DNA of 64,000 nucleotides, taken from assembly GCA_028564705.1 (NCBI GenBank), contig JAPXFQ010001355.1, forward strand, positions 744,001 to 808,000, in the 5' to 3' direction. Positions within the stretch are counted from its first letter, which is position 1; each line of letters begins with the position of its first letter. The DNA is from Apricaphanius iberus. Its lineage: Eukaryota; Chordata; Actinopteri; Cyprinodontiformes; Aphaniidae. The notes beneath the pieces were generated by a model, which was given only the letters and a program-made list of their open reading frames with translations, was not told where the DNA came from and searched no databases. A program made the position numbers and the translations under genes. Shown here one piece after another: positions 59,809 through 64,000 of this stretch.

Positions 59809-59965
59809 TTATAGACCTTGGGCCGATGCTGCCCTCACTCCACCGAGTATTTCTCCCACAGCATAGCTGCCGTTTTCACATGGCCAGGTTTATGGTGGAT
59901 AACGTCTAATGTCCCTTCCTTGGTCCTGGAGGAGGAGGCGAAGCTGGCTTAACTTACAGACTTTT

Positions 59966-60042
59966 TTTCAAATCAAATGAAACTTTATTTATAAAGAACT
60001 TTTCCAACTACAAAAGCTTCTCAAAGTGCTTTACAGCTTAAA
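59966..60042 (-). repeat. Short retroposon tail (AAAGTGCTTTACAG family)
   Basis: ATCAAATGAAACTTTATTTATAAAG ... TCTCAAAGTGCTTTACAG is the reversed 3' end of a common teleost SINE/LINE family, similar to that at 15822. Confidence 0.5.
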
Positions 60043-60439
60043 ATGACCCCACAAGCCCCACCCTTCCCAAACCCATTTCGTGCACATAGCTGCAATATTT
60101 GTTTCTGTGTGTGACAGTTGCCCAAGGTGTCATAGGACACTTTGACTTGGAAAACTTTTAAAAGGCTGTGCAAAGCAAGAGTTTATCTAATAAATTCACT
60201 GAGCAGGAGAAACATGAAGGTTGGAGTATAATATTTTCTTTAAAGAGCATTTTGAGAGTATTTTCAGATTTTGGTCATTTTTTTCTAGTTTGACTTACAA
60301 TGTGCACTATTTTTGTCATTGCTTGATTTTCTAATACAGCAGTGTAATGATTTCTATTACAATTAATAAATTTCAGGCCATTTTTTAACTTCAATCAAAA
60401 GTCTTCTTAAAGTATAGAGTATGATTATAATGGCTCTCC

Positions 60440-60660
60440 TTTTTCTGGCGATCAAAATATGAGACAAAGCTGATATGGGGTACTACGGCTGTTGCCTGGG
60501 TCCTTCACCAGTCAAATGAGAGAGAAGCAATGAGACAACCACTGGTGAAGAAATCTCGTATCATGGCTGAAGAGCTTCAACAAATTTGCCAGGAAGAATG
60601 ATGCAAAAAGCAGTGAAATAAGAAGGGTAAAACATCCAAGGGGATGAATCCTTTTTTAAA
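60440..60660 (+). repeat. Fragment of a dispersed DNA repeat
   Basis: TTCACCAGTCAAATGAGAGAG, ACCACTGGTGAAGAAATCTC and GCCAGGAAGAATGATGCAAAAA follow the order of the family also seen at 26735. No frame. Confidence 0.4.
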
Positions 60661-61672
60661 GGCACTGTTTAAATGTTATCTCCTCAGTTAAACGTTTCCC
60701 TGAAGGTCTCCGATGAGAGAAGAAGGGAATAAGCCAGTGGCTTGACAACTGATCCCATAAAAAACGGCCCTTAATTGCTTTTTATGTGGATGGCGGTGGA
60801 GATATTGAGAGTGAGAGGAGTCTGTTTGAGAAATGAAGTTAAGAGCAACAGTTTTTTTTTCTGTTTTTTTTTTTTTTTTTCGCTTTCTTGCCTGACTCTC
60901 GGTGGCATAATCTGTTGAAGCGCTGACACTTTGATCTAATCAAGCGATTGACTGACGGGTGGAGGGGAGCTGGTTTACGTCTGTGCCCGGAAAGCGATGT
61001 GAAGCGGTTGAAGGCGCCTCAAAGATAAATGCCAAAATACATCATCCACACTAAGGTGGATGCACAGACATTTAAATGAGCACATTTAATTTCTCACTAT
61101 CACAATCATGTGTATACTCCCTCTGCTGATGTGCGTAGGGAAGATCTCTTCAGACACCTTAGCATTACTTATGTCTGTATTATAGGGTTTGTTTACTGCT
61201 CTTTGTCTTCTTCTAACAGGTATTTTGTTGAAAGTGTACGGGAGAAAATGATGAGCCCAATAAAGCCCCAGATTTAATCAGTATTTCAAGTGGAATATGT
61301 TCCTTTCTAAATAATTTGAGAATAGACATTCTAGCTGCATGAACGATTTTAATGTTTAGGAAGCTTTCCAATGAATCTGTTAAATTATCTCTCATCATAA
61401 ACACACTGCAAAACACATCTTGTTCACAGGCCTAATAATTTTGAATAAATGTCAATCCGTCTGCAGGATAAATCCGTTAAAAGTAATGGCATGACAGAAG
61501 ATATAACCACGTTGGACTGGGTGGTATACCGGTTCATATACCAAAAACTGGTGTTTATTTTCATTATGATATGAATTTTTCATATAGCGCTGTACCGGTG
61601 AATAGCTCAGACAATATCCGGAACATTTGATGTGAGGAAGTGTTTCAACGGGGACCGATTTCACTGCTACAC
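60661..61672 (+). other. Intron 3, no gene; possible transposon end
   Basis: 61510-61660 contains GGTATACCGGTTCATATACC and GCGCTGTACCGGT, typical of a hAT-like interior, without defined ends. 60870-61020 looks unique and contains CACTTTGATCTAATCAAG, a TCF/LEF-like core. Confidence 0.3.
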
Positions 61673-62165
61673 TAGGGATGCACTGATACTGGTATCTGGT
61701 ATCGGTGTCGGGACTGTATAGGTATTGGTTAAAGTTAACCGATACCATGAACCGATACTTAAAATGTTAAAACTGCAATAATTTCATAGAAAATGTTTAT
61801 TTCTACCTGAAATTTTACTTGTGTTGTCATTTTTTACTAATATTACATTATTTTCTAAATCACCATCATTTGTTATAACAAGCAGAGATGAAAATAAAAC
61901 CCGTCTTCCAATGTATTGTATTTTTATGTCTGGTAGAAGTATTGGCATTGGTACTCGGTACCGGCAAGTACTCAGATCCAAGTACTGGTATGGTATGGGT
62001 TTAAAAAAAGTGGTATTGTTGCATCCCTAGTGCCTCTACCTCACGACACACAGTTGATGTAATTCAGTACCGTTTGGATTGGTATCGGATCGGTATCGGC
62101 AGATTACGAATTTCAGATATCTTGATCGGTATCGGAAAAGAGAAAAGCAGATTGGTGCATCCCTA
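61673..62165 (+). mobile_element. hAT-type element, TAGGGATGCAC family, with two right ends
   Basis: Left end TAGGGATGCACTGATAC. Outer right end GATTGGTGCATCCCTA at 62165, with a perfect duplication TGCTACAC (61665-61672 and 62166-62173). An inner right end, GTATTGTTGCATCCCTA, stops at 62029, exactly where the related copies at 12218 and 27679 stop. The extra 136 bp is rich in GGTATCGG words and does not occur in those copies. Confidence 0.85.
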
Positions 62166-64000
62166 TGCTACACGCTTTTCAACACAACGTGAAAAGTAAC
62201 GTTTTTAACAAAGTTAAAAAGCAGCTCACAATGCTGAACCAGAGGAAGTAATTCGTAAAAGAGTAGTCACATCAGTAGTTTAATAGTTTATCAGCTTTTA
62301 AGGTTCAGATTTGGGCCAAACAACGTATCTCATACGAGCTATTGCGAGTAACCAGCAGGGGGGGCCATGTAGAGCGCTATTTGACGATCTGAAGGCAAAC
62401 GGGGTCAATAGTGGCAAAACCAGAAGGAAAGAAAGCCCCTTCGGTAAATATGGTCTTACATACTAGGGCTGGACGATAATTCGATAGCAAAACATTCGAG
62501 ACAATTATGTGAAAAATGAGTAAACTTTTCCAAAGTATTGTCTAAGTTGTCAAAGCCAGACCTGTTATCGAAAAATATTAAGAAGAAACTTTGGGAGATG
62601 AAATGACACAGGCGATGCGTTTTGAGTTTGACTCGTAGCTTCAAGTTTTTGTACACAATTTTTTGATCAATCTGGTTAATCTGTAAAATCAAGAGCAAAC
62701 AAAGCTGCTGGAGAGATGTTACTGATAATTATTTTCTTATAGTTTTTTGTCTCTCTGATTATGTAAGGCTGCAGATGTTTTTGCAAGCTGCTGGGAATGC
62801 TTCACAATTAGTCACCATGAATTGATACAAGGCGGGGAATACCTCCACATTTTCTTCTGTAGCGCAGAGCTGGGACTGATAGAGCTGCTTTAAGGGCACA
62901 GAAGCTTTGTCTGATTCCGAAATGTTGAAGTTTGGTTTCAGGACTGTTGTGGGTTATTTTCAACAGTCTGGACGCGATGTGTGGCAAGGCAGGTTGATGG
63001 AGGCTATTACTAAACTCCTTCTGGCCAGCCTGCCTGCTAACCCGCTAGGCCTTTAGCTGCTCAGTATCAACAACGATTGTCCCATAAATCACCTAAAGGT
63101 CTGATTAGCTCATATTGATGCCCAGCCATGCATAAATCTATGCTCAACCATGAGCTAGGCAGAAATCAGAAGTTTTACGTATGAGTTTTTCTATACGCTG
63201 TCAGTGCCTAACTGTGTGATTTATCTAAATAAGTGAGGCTCTTATCCAGTAGAAAGATGTCAAAGGTGGTGTCTTAAAATGATAAAACTTTAATTTGCAT
63301 ATTTGAATAACTAAAAAACACAAATACTGACATAAAGTGGGAGATTGTGCTGAAAGGAAAGCTATCAGTTTAGGCATTTGGGCACAGTGTGTCAAGAAGG
63401 AAGTCATAAGAAGGTGCATTCGTAGTCTGCCAGAACCGATTAAGGAGGCTTGGGTTAGACCAAACCTGATGTGTAAAACAGAAAACTCCCTCTTGCAACC
63501 TGAACCACAGACAACTCTCGCCACACTGAAAAATAAGTAGTTTCCTGTGGTGATTTTTTTTTTTCAGTGTCCGGGTGCATCTGTCTGTAATGCCTATGTT
63601 GGTCCTTCCTTTTGGCCCAAGAGGATTATTTCCCAATCTATTTGAAGATGTTTTTTTGTAATTTTTTGTGTGTGTGTTTTATGTTTTTCTGCATCTTGTG
63701 AGCTGCTCTTACAGTACAAAATGTGAAAAATCTAAATAAAAACCCTGCTAAGTTAGCTTTTCTTGTTTCATTTCATTATAAACTCCATCTTAAAGATATG
63801 AAAGGGAAAAATAAAGTTTTTTTTCCCCCTCACAGATCGAATATCGGTACAATCACTAGAAAACTTCTGCCCGTTGTTGTTTGTTTTTTTCTAAGTGCAA
63901 ATGCAGACATATTTATAGGCTAATGCTCTCGGGAGGCAGACGAGGCCTCTGGCGGTGTTAAAACAGCAGTTGTACATTTTCATAGGTTATTAAGCATTGA
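62166..64000 (+). other. Intron 3 to window end, no exon found
   Basis: A hAT-like left end TAGGGCTGGACGATAATTCG begins at 62464 without a visible partner. No gfra1 exon, gene or RNA was found up to the window edge. Confidence 0.4.

Noticed and set aside
10364..64000. The 15-nt alternative exon known from mammalian GFRA1 (encoding a DVFQQ-like peptide)
   Set aside because: I looked for an acceptor, a matching 15-mer and a donor in phase 1 and found no convincing candidate; a motif this short cannot be called by eye.

Overview
The window is vertebrate nuclear DNA, almost certainly from a ray-finned (teleost) fish. It has GT-AG introns, a CpG-rich 5' end for its only gene, a very high load of short DNA transposons of teleost type, tRNA-derived SINEs and decayed non-LTR retrotransposons. 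There are no prokaryotic-style gene blocks, rRNAs, tRNAs or CRISPR arrays. Most long open frames are chance frames or repeat sequence.

The one gene I can support is the 5' part of a GDNF-family receptor alpha-1 gene (gfra1; which teleost paralogue, a or b, cannot be told here), on the + strand. A GC-rich leader (about 6380-6955) is followed by coding exon 1 (6956-6992, signal peptide), coding exon 2 (7362-7667, the cysteine-rich first domain) and coding exon 3 (10283-10363, the linker after domain 1). All three junctions are phase 1 and join in frame to about 141 residues. The next exons (domains 2 and 3 and the GPI-anchor signal) are not in the window, so the intron that opens at 10364 is longer than 53.6 kb and fills the rest of the sequence.

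Upstream (1-6379) is a nest of repeats: a terminal-inverted-repeat element with an internal duplication, a three-part composite with a near-perfect palindrome, a hAT BED-finger remnant and a LINE tail. Introns 2 and 3 are a transposon graveyard. Ten elements with hAT-type termini keep a recognisable 8-bp target duplication (four of them perfect; a fifth is near terminus degraded but its duplication is also perfect). Two elements have 3-bp TTA duplications (PIF/Harbinger type), one has TTAA, and one SINE has a 13-bp duplication. Nested insertions allow relative dating: the TTAA element sits inside, and exactly splits, a hAT BED zinc-finger exon; a LINE fragment sits inside a hAT element; and one element has two right termini.

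Other notable structure includes a 0.56-kb G-rich GGGATGA-type minisatellite, a 21-bp poly-G tract about 50 bp before the exon 3 acceptor, two pairs of adjacent perfect hairpins, and a few small open frames with exon-like context that I cannot assign. I found no convincing complete novel system. The strongest structural finding is the BED exon split at 21029-22276.
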